Source of the DNA: Megalonaias nervosa
Lineage: Eukaryota; Mollusca; Bivalvia; Unionida; Unionidae
Direction of reading: 5' to 3'
DNA length: 64,000 nt
Assembly (NCBI GenBank): GCA_016617855.1
Contig: JAECUM010001767.1
Location: 62,001 to 126,000 of the forward strand
Shown: piece by piece, positions 60,501 through 62,941 of the stretch
Numbering within the stretch: the first letter of the stretch is position 1
Layout of the letters: each line of letters starts with the position of its first letter
Notes under the pieces: model-generated
The model's input: only the letters and a program-made list of their open reading frames with translations
What the model was told of the DNA's origin: nothing
Database searches by the model: none
Translations under genes and position numbers: made by a program

Positions 60501-62941
60501 GTTGCTGATCTTGTGCCTTGGTAAAATACATAGTTCTCCTGAAACATTGTTTATAATAAAATTATAGGCAAAAATGTAATTCAGATATGATATCTGCCAC
60601 CTTGCAAAACATACTAAATTCCAGGTGATTTTTTTGCCCATTATTAAATGTGCATTATATGAAACTTGGATGAATTTTTGGCTTGGAGTGATTTTAACAC
60701 TTACATTCTTGTGGCATAATGGTCATTTTGTGTTAACAGATATAGCTTGTATTACTAAAATTAGTATTAAAAAAAAATGCATGGTCTTATTAAAATTAGC
60801 ATCCGAATAATGTCATGCTAGTAAATTTTATATCAAGGAGGTGTCATATTAGGTGCATGATCAGCCATGCCAGTTCTCTTCCTTGGATATTGTTTCACAA
60901 GTGATGATGCTTGAAACAAGTGGAAAATGCTTTTTAAAAAAAATTATAATAATGTCTTAAATAAAGTTTCATATTTTAAAATAAATTCTGTAGCGACATA
61001 TAAAGAAAAGAAAATTTATGAAGATAAGACTATTTTGTGCAGTATGTATGTGATATTTAAAGGGACCATTAATAGCAGTATCTATGGGGGTATATTCTTC
61101 TATTTGATGTAATGAATGTGATATTAATCCACCGAGTATCCTTCATAATTAGGATTCATTAAGGATGTTTTTATCTTTTTATATCTGAACTGTATGTTTT
61201 ATACAGCCAACAAAATAAATCTGAGTACAAGAGATGACCATTGTATAAAAAAATGTGAAATTTTGAACTCAAGAATTGTGCATTTTCTTTTTCTGTAAAA
61301 TATTTTTAGCTAAACTGAAGAACAAAAGAAAATCACGAAACAAAGCAGACCAGGAGATCAATTCTCATGAGCGTCTGGTGACCCAGGTATCAAGGGACAG
61401 CCAGGATGACCGAGATGAGATTTCCTCCATAACCACAGAATCGTCAAATGGAGATGGTGAGGAAAAGGTATGTTTATATGTGCTGTGGTCAAGCACACTT
61501 GTGCTGCATTTTCTTCATAAATTTTAACTGACAATCAGTTTGTTGACTCACAAGTTAGGATAATGGAGTATTGGATATTTCTATTGATCACTAACAGTTT
61601 TAGCTGTGCTTTTGTCCTTTATTTAAAAATTGGCTGTTTTAATTGGGTTAAATATATATTTAGATCTACATAGCATGCTGGAAAATCTGGATAATAAACT
61701 TTTTTATATGCCTGTCATGAAGCAGAACATTATGATATTAATCTGTTTGATCATCCATCTCTCTGTCACCAGTAATGTTTCTGCAGAATATGTTGAGTTG
61801 TCCAGCATCTACGGTTACCAAACTTTGTAGATGGCTTGTAATTGGTGTTAGGAAGAACCCTATTGATTTTGGCATGTCACTGTGACTGAAAGAAGAAAAT
61901 GGTTTCTGCACAATAACCATATTTTATAACTATTCACAGTAACCAAACTTTGTGGATGGCTTACACTTGGCTTGAAGAAGCTTATTGATATCAGGGTTAA
62001 AGGTCACAGATCAAGGTAATTGACTGAAAACATAAACATAATTTCAGCCCAATCCAATAACATTAGTTCTACATGTTAGACATGTAGTAAATTTTGTGGA
62101 TGGGTTGAACTTTGGGTATGATTGAAGACTTTGGCTTTGGATCAGAAGGACAAAAGGCAAGGTCATTTAAAAAATAGAAATAGTTTCAGCACATTAACCT
62201 GCACAAAATTTTGTGGATGACTTATACTTGCAGTAATGAAGAATCTTATTGATTTTGGGGATCAAAAAATCAATGGTCAGGGTCACTGACAAAGAAGGAA
62301 AATATGGCTTCAGCAAAATATTTAAATTATTTACCATGTACCTTTTCTAAAGTTTAATGATTACTTACACATTGGTTAAGAAAGAAGCCTGTTGATTTAT
62401 TTTCATCCTTTGTTTATTTTCATCTCTTTAATGTTCTTTTATAATTAAATCAAAACTTATTATTTTGACATCATTAGTGAACTCGTTGCATCATCAATAT
62501 TGATACTTTGAGTGGCTCATATATTGGTTTGAGAAGCTTAGAGTTATATTAAGCGTTAATTGCCATTACATGTTAATTTGTATATAATTTTTTATTATTA
62601 AAACTACATAATACAGAATTTTGGTGTGCACAAAATAATTTTTGGTTTAAAATTGTTTTCCTTTTCATAATCAGGTTTTAATGTGCATACACTGTATCAT
62701 GATTTTCCTTTATATATCAACAGAGCTCTAGTGCTAGAGATTCAACACCAGAACCTCTACCACCTCCCAAATCAAAACGGACAAAGAGTAAATCCCGAAA
62801 TCTGGAACCCCTGATCATTCCACCAACTGAAGATGATTTCAGCAACCAAGGTGACTTTGAACTGACCTCAAAATCTCGAGCTCACAAGAGAATCAAAGTC
62901 AGTTCCAAGAATACCTTTGGAGGTGACATTCTGAAGCCAAG
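1208..62941 (+). CDS. TMEM131: TMEM131-family gene, 21 internal exons (both ends outside window)
   Basis: Twenty-one exons (listed singly below) join in one open frame of 1191 codons with matching phases and GT-AG introns. Joined in order, the product follows human TMEM131 from the LDFGxLRT block through DxRFYY, CYVGLP, the FxVENTG/CEGYGF block, the PRPNWE transmembrane junction and FDLRxIxGIS. The family is a type I ER/Golgi membrane protein. In animals studied, its lumenal PapD-like domains bind collagen propeptides and its cytosolic tail binds TRAPPC8, helping procollagen assembly and secretion; the vertebrate paralogue TMEM131L has been linked to Wnt signalling. The lumenal part here has many N-x-S/T sequons, as expected for an ER-lumenal chain. 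The signal peptide, first PapD-like region and C-terminal TRAPP-binding end are not in the window. Invertebrates usually have one copy, so it is probably the pro-orthologue of TMEM131 and TMEM131L (inference). Confidence 0.95.
1985..2090 (-). repeat. tRNA-Met-like SINE head or tRNA relic
   Basis: Read on the minus strand there is an A-box-like cacttggtagggg, an anticodon-loop-like actcataatc (CAT anticodon) and a B box gttcaatacc in tRNA spacing. The acceptor stem does not pair convincingly, so I call it a tRNA-derived repeat and not a functional tRNA gene. Confidence 0.4.
3035..3605. repeat. 65-bp minisatellite with three-unit higher-order pattern
   Basis: About nine units of roughly 65 bp share the phrases ctgtgtaaacccatgtaata and gcatgtatgtaacaagagat. 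Variants (aataagtcccaaatatg; accgatataatagcatgttt; gcaaaggccc) recur in the same order twice, giving a ~194-bp higher-order unit at about 3215-3410 and 3412-3600. The long minus-strand readings here are repeat artefacts. Confidence 0.93.
4835..4940 (+). CDS. TMEM131: TMEM131 exon 2 of window
   Basis: Acceptor cttatttcag, donor gtaata. It enters in phase 0 and leaves in phase 1. The peptide starts SVTSFPPNDAISIDFRP, matching human SVRPTPQNDAITVHFKP, and ends QTIAHVTYK. It begins at a serine and has no ATG near its start. Confidence 0.92.
5253..6106 (-). mobile_element. LTR-like repeat Y1 (solo LTR?)
   Basis: It begins tgttatgact and ends atatacataaca, giving TGTTAT...ATAACA ends. Its first ~115 bp match the reverse complement of the last ~115 bp of repeats at 19388-20296 and 51470-52014, and it shares about 500 bp with 20762-21262. 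Orientation is inferred from the aataaat-type signal near the shared end in the other copies. No clear target duplication is seen. Confidence 0.55.
6470..6960 (+). pseudogene. DIRS-like tyrosine recombinase fragment
   Basis: A broken frame reads SDIFRHQAKGDIGHDKDLL, then FDLIRPRSLTLFPKGHLSWV, and further VSELQSISVDQHYLQF. These match in order the GYRSAISxTF...DISxDKDL...PxWDLSxVL...RRSELHALSVD pattern of DIRS-type tyrosine recombinases. The catalytic Arg region carries a stop (GM*VSEL). Flanking RT or gag parts are absent, so it is a fragment. Confidence 0.65.
7467..7512 (+). repeat. Perfect 23-bp tandem duplication at the exon 3 acceptor
   Basis: ggaaatgaaagtttgccttt plus cca occurs at 7467-7489 and again at 7490-7512. 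The first copy ends in an AG (7489-7490) after a pyrimidine tract, a possible decoy acceptor 32 nt upstream of the true one. Confidence 0.9.
7523..7628 (+). CDS. TMEM131: TMEM131 exon 3 of window
   Basis: Acceptor ttttttccag, donor gtaagt; phase 1 in, phase 2 out. With the G from exon 2 it reads ASKALYPRSWSGNIVVKSK, then HKLTIPYQATVLHG, matching human ASKAKKPSQFSGKITVKAK and LEIPYQAEVLDG. A 23-bp duplication lies just upstream and a partial copy of the exon end lies just downstream (see findings). Confidence 0.93.
7611..7657 (+). repeat. Partial duplication of exon 3 end across its donor
   Basis: ggctactgtgttacatg at the exon end (7611-7627) recurs as ggctactgtgttacgtg at 7641-7657 (16 of 17 identical), a 30-bp offset. 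The second copy is not followed by a donor. Confidence 0.85.
10290..10400 (+). mobile_element. SINE family A, 3' fragment
   Basis: The run ggttctttctccactggtta ... tactggtctccatgtaaaac ... gtgctgaaaaattgc matches the 3' half of the intact SINE at 27806-28053. The tRNA head is missing. Confidence 0.7.
10630..10875 (+). mobile_element. SINE family B, 5'-truncated copy
   Basis: Shares cagctgcctcacttggcact, agcattaagaggttagtg, gtgctagacatcactataaa and a terminal (CA)n with copies at 21475-21710 and (minus strand) 32955-33290. Confidence 0.75.
11361..11511 (+). CDS. TMEM131: TMEM131 exon 4 of window
   Basis: Acceptor ttactttcag, donor gtaagt; phase 2 in, phase 0 out. It encodes SLVYNVNNTYFFSAK..., LAFTNTFNFSVVIYNATLP and PEVKDYFS, matching human YLTNTFSFAILIHDVLLP. 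It has sequons NNT, NIT and NAT. Any reading past 11511 is intronic. Confidence 0.94.
11512..13976 (+). other. Intron 4
   Basis: GT-AG. It holds a degenerate 'ccatctgtc...gttaccaaaatttgtaaata...ggtcagaagttcaaa' satellite-type stretch (about 12540-12730), dispersed repeat D copy 1 (12880-13462) and a further satellite-like stretch (about 13465-13700). Nothing recognised in 11512-12540 or 13745-13976. Confidence 0.7.
12880..13462 (+). repeat. Dispersed repeat D, copy 1
   Basis: Shares ordered blocks with 17500-18072 and 30030-30362: tgcatgatcaaactgtcaat, ttggacat...tttgagtatgtctg, ccaagaattacgt...agatagcaa...aagccattgagctgcat, ttgaacataa, and caactggtcaaacttacgga. Class unknown; no coding remnant or clear terminal repeats. 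Confidence 0.75.
13977..14147 (+). CDS. TMEM131: TMEM131 exon 5 of window
   Basis: Acceptor cattttgcag, donor gtaagt; 57 codons, phase 0 at both ends. It encodes ILNFSKPVIIKPQETV, matching human VHNFSKPVLILPNESG, and ends HTNASYFEIPLTVYNGLLK, matching ITNASKFHLPVRVYTGFLD. Sequons are NFS, NAT and NAS. Confidence 0.95.
14148..15594 (+). other. Intron 5
   Basis: GT-AG. It contains a (TA)n tract and a ~100-bp segment near 14960-15065 (cttgtttgggattttaacca...gggccattaagg) resembling 48400-48480 at the edge of a DIRS relic, so it may be a small transposon fragment. Confidence 0.65.
14571..14617. repeat. (TA)n microsatellite
   Basis: An uninterrupted AT dinucleotide run of about 47 bp. Confidence 0.97.
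15595..15705 (+). CDS. TMEM131: TMEM131 exon 6 of window
   Basis: Acceptor tctttcag, donor gtgagt; 37 codons, phase 0 at both ends. It encodes IVPHRPEKFEGQLEFGTMGVGE, matching human PKIEERFIDFGVLSATE in layout, and ends FTVINDNPVD. Its last 15 nt plus the donor form the unit of the tandem array in intron 6. Confidence 0.93.
15770..16160 (+). repeat. ~28-bp tandem array copied from exon 6 end plus donor
   Basis: About 14 imperfect units of the form agtgataacccagtagatgt followed by gagtaatc. The unit contains the last 15 nt of exon 6 (gataacccagtagat) and the donor gtgagt. At least five units keep an exact gtgagt. The exon copy at 15691-15711 is the only one inside coding sequence. Confidence 0.93.
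16482..16797. repeat. 64-bp minisatellite
   Basis: Five copies of aattcaataaagcttgtaat...gacctagtcaggttcagctt...atcaagcccacctg, period 64-65 bp, with few differences between copies. Confidence 0.95.
17500..18072 (+). repeat. Dispersed repeat D, copy 2
   Basis: Same ordered blocks as 12880-13462, with gcatgatcaagctgtta, tattggacatggtttga, ccaagaattatgtcaagg, aagccgttgagcttcgta and aactggtctaacttacggaa. Confidence 0.75.
18060..18990. repeat. Degenerate ~150-170-bp satellite
   Basis: Recurring phrases are gaatggatggtcatatcaac, atggggttttcactaaaaga, gatgtctagttggtcctaaa and gccatcttgaaaatcttttt, in about six decayed units. A second block of the same family is at 46430-46690. Confidence 0.85.
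19154..19276 (+). CDS. TMEM131: TMEM131 exon 7 of window
   Basis: Acceptor tgattttag, donor gtaagt; 41 codons, phase 0 at both ends. It encodes VYIGEFSTDMRGAYIRVLGM and then EKGNGTTLSRVHNSSEIPTNP. The GNGTT block matches human RGNRTT. Sequons are NGT and NSS. Confidence 0.92.
19388..20296 (+). mobile_element. LTR-like repeat X1 (solo LTR?)
   Basis: Starts near ttgtgtatatgtaat and ends cacataaca; about 909 bp. The copy at 51470-52014 shares both ends and several internal blocks (gttagttttaaa; gttgtttccagtttga; gaacttcatc...gatt; ctagggaaataaattatttt). An aataaat signal about 80 bp before the 3' end fits an LTR on the + strand. Flanks show no perfect duplication. Confidence 0.6.
20384..20503. 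repeat. 41-bp tandem triplication
   Basis: agttgggggccatgaactca followed by ccattaacaattcagtgtaa occurs three times with period 41-42 bp. Confidence 0.95.
20762..21262 (-). mobile_element. LTR-like repeat Y2
   Basis: Begins tgttatatctc and parallels Y1 (5253-6106): gaagccaacaagtttagtaa, aatttcatttccctagag, ccaaatagtcctaaaa, gaataatttaa, cacaataa..accaggatga. Its far end is unclear, possibly disrupted by the SINE B copy just downstream. It lies inverted to X1, 465 bp away. Confidence 0.55.
21475..21710 (+). mobile_element. SINE family B, 5'-truncated copy
   Basis: Blocks cagctgcttcacttggcact, agcattaagaggttagtg, gtgctagacatcactataaa and terminal (CA)n match the other two copies. Confidence 0.75.
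22421..22525 (+). CDS. TMEM131: TMEM131 exon 8 of window
   Basis: Acceptor taccttgcag, donor gtaact; 35 codons, phase 0 at both ends. It encodes LIIKPYHFVVFSLNLTAPEE, then EGFYHAEVVIITQFQ. This follows human SGYFAVFRVKLTAKKLEGIHDG. It has sequon NLT. No ATG-initiated reading frame marks it; it is recognised by homology and phase. Confidence 0.9.
22574..22866. mobile_element. Palindromic MITE with 10-bp target duplication
   Basis: Outer arms atcggattaaaatcagat and (reverse complement of the 3' end) atcagtctgattaaaatcag pair, as do inner blocks aggggtcatgttctggtgac and gatcaccagaacatgacccc. The 10-mer cattccaaca flanks both sides (22564-22573 and 22867-22876). A 9-11-bp duplication suggests a Mutator-like source (inference). 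Confidence 0.85.
23277..25401. mobile_element. 2.1-kb non-autonomous hAT-like element
   Basis: The 8-mer tgaatgca flanks it (23269-23276 and 25402-25409). The ends gggttcccacgc and (reverse complement) catggttctcccgc form imperfect terminal inverted repeats. An 8-bp duplication is typical of hAT. No transposase is seen. An internal inverted repeat of about 100 bp (about 23680-23785 versus 24330-24440; tgcatgaaatcgat in both arms) suggests a nested palindromic insertion. Confidence 0.75.
26066..26240. mobile_element. Small hAT-type MITE
   Basis: Terminal inverted repeats cagtggtgcccaacctttt and (3' end) ggctgggaaccactg are of the widespread cagtggttcccaacc hAT type. Length 175 bp. Flanks ccctagct and tcctgctt are only similar, so the target duplication is decayed. 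Confidence 0.75.
26407..26493 (+). CDS. TMEM131: TMEM131 exon 9 of window
   Basis: Acceptor aattgcag, donor gtaagt; 29 codons, phase 0 at both ends. It encodes DIFMPLMVRTAEGSLNAIP and ENIVFERVYP, matching human LTIPVKAVIAVGSLTCFP and KHVVLPPSFP. It is among the shortest exons of the set. Confidence 0.9.
26835..27055. repeat. ~73-bp tandem repeat, three copies
   Basis: Units share ggcagatc...gtttaccatagtgaaactgt, attacactaatgtctaaaaa and a ctatcttgata segment. Confidence 0.85.
27263..27366 (+). other. Candidate cryptic or poison exon
   Basis: A 104-nt open segment sits between an acceptor-like tgtatttag and a donor-like gtaagt. It reads MTNLIRVLVKLIDSGEKAGK, then TNSSDEERIKYTLE. Exons 9 and 10 already join in phase 0 and match the family without it, so inclusion would shift frame (104 is not a multiple of 3) and give a stop about 20 codons into exon 10. 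The peptide is not recognised. It may be a regulated poison exon or chance. Confidence 0.3.
27582..27734 (+). CDS. TMEM131: TMEM131 exon 10 of window
   Basis: Acceptor tctttacag, donor gtatgt; 51 codons, phase 0 at both ends. It encodes GKIPYKVLQIHSTFEDY, VKKIAFQPPDMRFYYQKP and ends LSPQQTNI. The human counterpart is GKIVHQSLNIMNSF...DVRFYYKRL. The methionine at GACTAT-ATG is internal, not a start. Confidence 0.94.
27806..28053 (+). mobile_element. SINE family A, complete, tRNA-derived
   Basis: Pol III A box tggccaagtgg (27818-27828) and B box ggttcaagtct (27880-27890) mark a tRNA-derived head. The body ends in (CAA)n. An 11-bp perfect target duplication tgtgacacaca flanks it (27795-27805 and 28054-28064), showing LINE-type insertion and moderate youth. 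The related 3' fragment at 10290-10400 shows a family. Confidence 0.93.
30030..30362 (+). repeat. Dispersed repeat D, copy 3 (partial)
   Basis: Shares ccaagaattacatcaaagtt, agatagcaacaagccattga, tttgaacataatgcttacc, ttttccaactttacaatagc and cagacttacggataaa with copies 1 and 2. Confidence 0.75.
31253..31328 (+). CDS. TMEM131: TMEM131 exon 11 of window
   Basis: Acceptor ttcattacag, donor gtaaga; phase 0 in, phase 1 out. It encodes IGKIFFDAKRECREECYVGL then PTYTP, matching human CGDHCYVGLPFLS and keeping both cysteines. The last ~25 nt and the donor are repeated seven times downstream. Confidence 0.94.
31305..31850 (+). repeat. ~75-bp tandem array copied from exon 11 end plus donor
   Basis: After the exon copy there are seven intronic copies of gaggctgccaacctatactc followed by cag-gt; starts are at 31375, 31447, 31522, 31597, 31672, 31748 and 31822 (spacing 72-76). 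Six of seven keep a GT-purine-AG donor core. Because 75 is a multiple of three the array reads open over 31373-31747 with a recurring RLPTYT block; this is a repeat effect, not a gene. Confidence 0.95.
32955..33290 (-). mobile_element. SINE family B, complete with tRNA head
   Basis: On the minus strand it has an A box tggcttaagtggttaga (33262-33276 region) and B box gggtttgaaca (33222-33232 region), then the family B body, then a (GT/CA)n tail on the + strand side at 32960-32992. Other copies are at 10630-10875 and 21475-21710. Confidence 0.85.
33414..33608. mobile_element. TIR MITE (tatactcgcttataagtc type), copy 1
   Basis: The left end tgtatatactcgcttataag pairs with the right end gatttgcaagtgagtatata. 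Internal aaccagatctgcc..gcacattatgc blocks are shared with 58940-59243. Confidence 0.75.
33925..33978. repeat. (ATT/AAT)n microsatellite, 3' tail of LINE
   Basis: A run of about 17 TAA units that abuts the 3' end of the minus-strand LINE; on the LINE's own strand it reads (ATT)n. Confidence 0.9.
33979..36115 (-). mobile_element. Non-LTR retrotransposon (CR1/Jockey-like LINE), 5'-truncated and broken
   Basis: The minus strand encodes a reverse transcriptase from about 36115 down to 34215. In order: linker (KQQITPKWITPEINEARHLR, KENFYKQAIEESKSTKTLWK), NYRPISILPVLSKLIEKHV, SGFRKYHLCQTEL, FLDFKKAFDLVDHEILLQKL, LQGSVLGPLLFLIYINDLP, catalytic SADDATLY, and the thumb/C-terminal region with RLNSDLIRIQNWAQQNRMVI and YCSNVWGSC. 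The frame is broken by stops after CIGP and at about 35097 and by a frameshift near 35450. The endonuclease is missing. It sits antisense in intron 11 and cannot be active. Confidence 0.93.
34215..35405 (-). pseudogene. LINE reverse transcriptase, best-preserved part
   Basis: Same frame from 35405 to 34215 apart from one in-frame TGA near 35097 (after YLNQRSQ). It includes the palm motifs FLDFKKAFD and ADDATLY and the downstream RT thumb. Its length and order fit the C-terminal half of a CR1/Jockey-type ORF2. Confidence 0.9.
36313..36600 (+). repeat. ~80-bp tandem array overlapping the exon 12 acceptor
   Basis: Phrases gtacagatctgtg (36358, 36440, 36518 regions), ataagtgaatat and the exon start ctggc-caccagtgg...gggttggggttaga recur. 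Upstream copies read ctag-ctgccagtg...gattggggttaacag and ctcag-ctggctgtcaatg. Both keep an AG at the acceptor position (36388-36389 and 36463-36464), 156 and 81 nt before the true acceptor. Confidence 0.88.
36546..36663 (+). CDS. TMEM131: TMEM131 exon 12 of window
   Basis: Acceptor gtccattacag, donor gtaagt; phase 1 in, phase 2 out. With the preceding G it reads AGHQWLLGLGLDKDVADTDQ, then YLYTHFQQKWENMEKSEQN. This segment is weakly conserved; the frame is supported by joining phases on both sides and by a W in the position of the human WT/WD-rich linker. The exon start lies inside a tandem array. Confidence 0.85.
37690..37910. repeat. ~60-bp degenerate tandem repeat
   Basis: Three units share caatta-aga-gat, aatgatagatc, and a 'ctgtccttcc...gctacagc' segment; a fourth partial copy is near 38025. 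The two overlapping open readings here are repeat artefacts. Confidence 0.75.
39370..39748 (+). pseudogene. DIRS reverse transcriptase catalytic region
   Basis: VKAVYLDDLLKHGKYYSQEQ at 39352-39411 holds the YLDD active-site box; after a stop and frameshift, SFLMNWEKSDLQPSHHFVHL and NAAADLIPLG follow in another frame to 39748. The mix of frames shows decay. Confidence 0.85.
40600..41010 (+). pseudogene. DIRS tyrosine recombinase, N-terminal part
   Basis: RAGHPSTQKAYEDKVACFQG starts a core-binding domain; then EENVDIKGYCSVISDTFM and RRDICHDKDLF match the DIRS pattern. In-frame stops are frequent. The catalytic Arg/His/Tyr region is not convincingly preserved. Confidence 0.8.
41560..42330. repeat. 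Degenerate ~190-bp satellite
   Basis: Units share 'gccattactaaaaatagaa', 'aatttgaccaaattaaatga' (variants caccaaattcgacaaagc, aacaaaattgacaaagt) and 'aatgctgatttgcca'. About four decayed copies. Confidence 0.7.
42741..42876 (+). CDS. TMEM131: TMEM131 exon 13 of window
   Basis: Acceptor tgatttcag, donor gtaagt; phase 2 in, phase 0 out. It encodes IANVTLELDTDQVQGFLFSA, then HLHWPSLVRKCRIKFPLTQIG. It matches human FEVNTDLQ...ELSWPSILSSPRHLKFPLT. Sequons are NVT and, across the next junction, NMS. Confidence 0.95.
42877..43615 (+). other. Intron 13
   Basis: GT-AG. It contains a perfect hairpin at about 43209-43240 (cccacattata / tataatgtggg) near an aaaagggagataactt motif. Nothing else recognised. 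Confidence 0.75.
43616..43725 (+). CDS. TMEM131: TMEM131 exon 14 of window
   Basis: Acceptor cttccccaccag, donor gtatga; phase 0 in, phase 2 out. It encodes VTDFIVENPGDVPVLIQILP, then LPLYPNPQTVIDMLGR, matching human ITLENPADVPVYVQFIPLALY. Confidence 0.95.
43726..45464 (+). other. Intron 14
   Basis: GT-AG. It holds the 62-bp minisatellite (44330-44800). At about 43855-43900 a phrase (ccttccaactgtcctgattt) resembles one end of the hAT element at 48841, without a partner end. Confidence 0.75.
44330..44800. repeat. 62-bp minisatellite
   Basis: About seven units of ctgttctgggaaagcttatt followed by agtacacagggcctgtccat acatctgtacttgtgtacag. Isolated earlier copy fragments occur near 43815-43860. 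Several overlapping open readings on both strands here are artefacts of the repeat. Confidence 0.93.
45465..45543 (+). CDS. TMEM131: TMEM131 exon 15 of window
   Basis: Acceptor ttttttttcag, donor gtgagt; phase 2 in, phase 0 out. It encodes RLSSNFSEFVETDDPDVFIL then PDLEQYN. It aligns with human RFNLSKVAKIDL only loosely, but its phases are the ones needed to join exons 14 and 16. Confidence 0.87.
45720..46260. repeat. Degenerate satellite (ggattgccatgaatcttg type)
   Basis: Three to four units share 'ggattgcc(g)tgaa(t/a)cttg', 'tggtcatcatc(t/a)gaagagg' and 'aaattac(t)ttgt'. Similar phrases are common in mollusc introns. Confidence 0.65.
46430..46690. repeat. Degenerate 'gaatggatggtcat' satellite, second block
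   Basis: Two decayed units with gggttttcaccagaagactt, gatgtctggctggtcctgaa and atccaatgtggccatcatg, related to 18060-18990. Confidence 0.75.
47230..47402 (+). CDS. TMEM131: TMEM131 exon 16 of window
   Basis: Acceptor ttttattttag, donor gtagta (a weak consensus); phase 0 in, phase 2 out, 57 full codons. It encodes PRSENPVPGFRKYIENSLGI, then TTILQPGVKIKVRIGFQPKD and ends MSLVLI. The human counterpart is LNLILKPGEKKSVKVKFTPV. It has no upstream in-frame ATG, so simple ORF calling misses it. Confidence 0.92.
48500..50320 (+). mobile_element. DIRS-like relic interrupted by a hAT insertion
   Basis: Left part (about 48500-48840): VEYLIAHLDLSIN, TDAWAIDGLTLS, EGIWSYAFPPAVLIPSLMQK and NSGSAIYLI match the RNase H to recombinase bridge of DIRS elements. 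Right part (about 49972-50310): MKWQAFDD, then NFFLFLFGSKKQAPITIKGY and LSMISYLDITEE match the recombinase N-terminus. The two parts join in the expected order once the hAT element at 48841-49963 is set aside. Confidence 0.8.
48841..49963 (+). mobile_element. hAT element, 1.1 kb, perfect TIRs and 8-bp target duplication
   Basis: Perfect 12-bp terminal inverted repeats (atagctgccaac ... gttggcagctat) are flanked by gatgtacc on both sides (48833-48840 and 49964-49971). The 8-bp duplication is diagnostic of hAT-type integration. At 49243-49440 a + strand reading FVKSSSKGEDFMFWKLCNVI then MEAHMKYKSTKK looks like a decayed BED zinc finger of a hAT transposase (CKLC-type pair kept in part). The catalytic domain is absent, so it is an internally deleted copy. 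Confidence 0.93.
50330..50796. mobile_element. MITE with ~60-bp TIRs
   Basis: gggtataaaaaatgcacaaa ... ttataatttctaacct at 50330-50388 pairs with agggttagaaattataaatt ... gttcattttataccc at 50738-50796 with few mismatches. No clear flanking duplication. Family unknown. Confidence 0.85.
51156..51292 (+). CDS. TMEM131: TMEM131 exon 17 of window
   Basis: Acceptor ttctttcag, donor gtaagt; phase 2 in, phase 1 out. It encodes RNNLTIIDAIVLQGQGGRGE, then GSSVLQFDITERHLKNCD. It matches human RNNLTVMDAVMVQGQG and GSSLRFKITEALLKDCTD almost residue for residue. It is missed by ATG-based ORF calling. Confidence 0.96.
51470..52014 (+). mobile_element. LTR-like repeat X2 (solo LTR?)
   Basis: TGTTATGT at the left and ACATAACA at the right make 8-bp inverted ends. 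It parallels X1 (19388-20296) at both ends and in the middle but lacks about 370 bp of it. ctagggaaataaattatttt lies about 90 bp before its 3' end. Flanks gatag and atacc are only loosely alike. Confidence 0.65.
53600..54470. repeat. Degenerate ~120-bp 'ggtcaaaggtcaaggtcac' satellite
   Basis: Units share 'acaaggaagacatatgttta', 'ggtcaaaagatcaaggtcac' and 'gatggcttgca'. The same phrase family recurs at 61740-62420 and in intron 4. Confidence 0.75.
55483..56959 (+). mobile_element. hAT-like transposon with decayed BED-finger coding remnant
   Basis: Terminal inverted repeats cagacctgtttacccat and atgggtaaacaggtctg are perfect over 17 bp. The hexamer atattg abuts both ends (55477-55482 and 56960-56965). 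At about 55795-56155 it encodes NALWPCLKPSSGGEHLVLCT, VCNLDFSCAHDGMNDF, then after a frameshift RHVESENHVK and AEAILCELIVNMNLSLSTAD, matching the BED zinc finger and following helix of hAT transposases. The RNase H-like catalytic domain is missing. Confidence 0.88.
55795..56158 (+). pseudogene. hAT transposase N-terminus (BED finger), frameshifted
   Basis: C-x2-C (CTVC) followed by H-x-x-x-x-H (RHVESENH) is a BED-type arrangement; the two halves lie in different frames, meeting near 55918. The downstream AEAILCELIVNMNL helix is in the second frame, which ends at 56158. A non-functional fragment inside the TIR element. Confidence 0.8.
57094..57289 (+). CDS. TMEM131: TMEM131 exon 18 of window
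   Basis: Acceptor tgtttgcag, donor gtaagt; phase 1 in, phase 2 out. It encodes PNFTVKRTFTLKNTGELPFF then ESPCEGYGFRVLDCEGFEMP, matching human PNFTLKRTFKVENTGQL and SCEGYGFKVVNCQEF, with both cysteines kept. Sequons are NFT, NES and NMT. Confidence 0.97.
57521..57552. repeat. (AAT)n microsatellite
   Basis: About ten uninterrupted AAT units. Confidence 0.95.
58940..59243. mobile_element. TIR MITE (tatactcgcttataagtc type), copy 2
   Basis: Left arm gtatacactcacttataagt...gtacaaacaacaaagatcct pairs with right arm aggatctatggtgtttgcag...gacttacaaataagtatata, about 60 bp imperfect. Shares its core with 33414-33608. Confidence 0.8.
59328..60271 (+). CDS. TMEM131: TMEM131 exon 19: last lumenal strand, transmembrane helix, cytosolic tail
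   Basis: Acceptor tttttatag, donor gtgggt; phase 2 in, phase 1 out, by far the longest exon (944 nt). It opens with FTPDFTMSRIRRTL (human FTPDFTASRVIREL), then CAAALPRPNWEPVLYY (human CAEALPRPNWELALYI). A 23-residue hydrophobic segment spans about 59482-59550 (VLYYSIVC...VASYF). FEADRICVADILRKR follows as a basic stop-transfer region, then the family motif FDLRQIAGIS (human FDLRRIVGIS). The rest is low complexity: a proline run (QPPPVDNPSPPPPP), Ser/Asn/Lys-rich stretches and SPSPS, with no recognisable fold. The in-frame ATG at 59347 is inside conserved lumenal sequence and is not a start. Confidence 0.97.
60272..61309 (+). other. Intron 19
   Basis: GT-AG, AT-rich. No repeat, element or extra exon recognised. 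Confidence 0.8.
61310..61467 (+). CDS. TMEM131: TMEM131 exon 20: cytosolic tail
   Basis: Acceptor tatttttag, donor gtatgt; phase 1 in, phase 0 out. It encodes AKLKNKRKSRNKADQEINSH, then SRDSQDDRDEISSITTESSN and GDGEEK. The last block matches the human SSSTTTETSNPD motif in the tail. No ATG leads it. Confidence 0.92.
61468..62723 (+). other. Intron 20
   Basis: GT-AG. It contains a degenerate satellite at about 61740-62420; the remainder is AT-rich without identified content. Confidence 0.8.
61740..62420. repeat. Degenerate ~120-bp satellite, second block
   Basis: Units share 'taaccaaactttgtggatgg', 'cttacacttggcttgaagaa', 'ttattgatttt-ggg-tca' and 'aaggtcacagatcaaggt'. About five decayed copies; the phrase set is typical of mollusc non-coding DNA. 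Confidence 0.8.
62724..62941 (+). CDS. TMEM131: TMEM131 exon 21: cytosolic tail
   Basis: Acceptor atatcaacag, donor gtatga; phase 0 in, phase 2 out, 72 full codons. It encodes STPEPLPPPKSKRTKSKSRN, LEPLIIPPTEDDF and KNTFGGDILKP. Composition is Lys/Arg/Ser/Pro-rich, like the human tail, but alignment is weak; support is the open frame, phase continuity and clean splice sites. Further 3' exons must lie beyond 64000. Confidence 0.87.
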
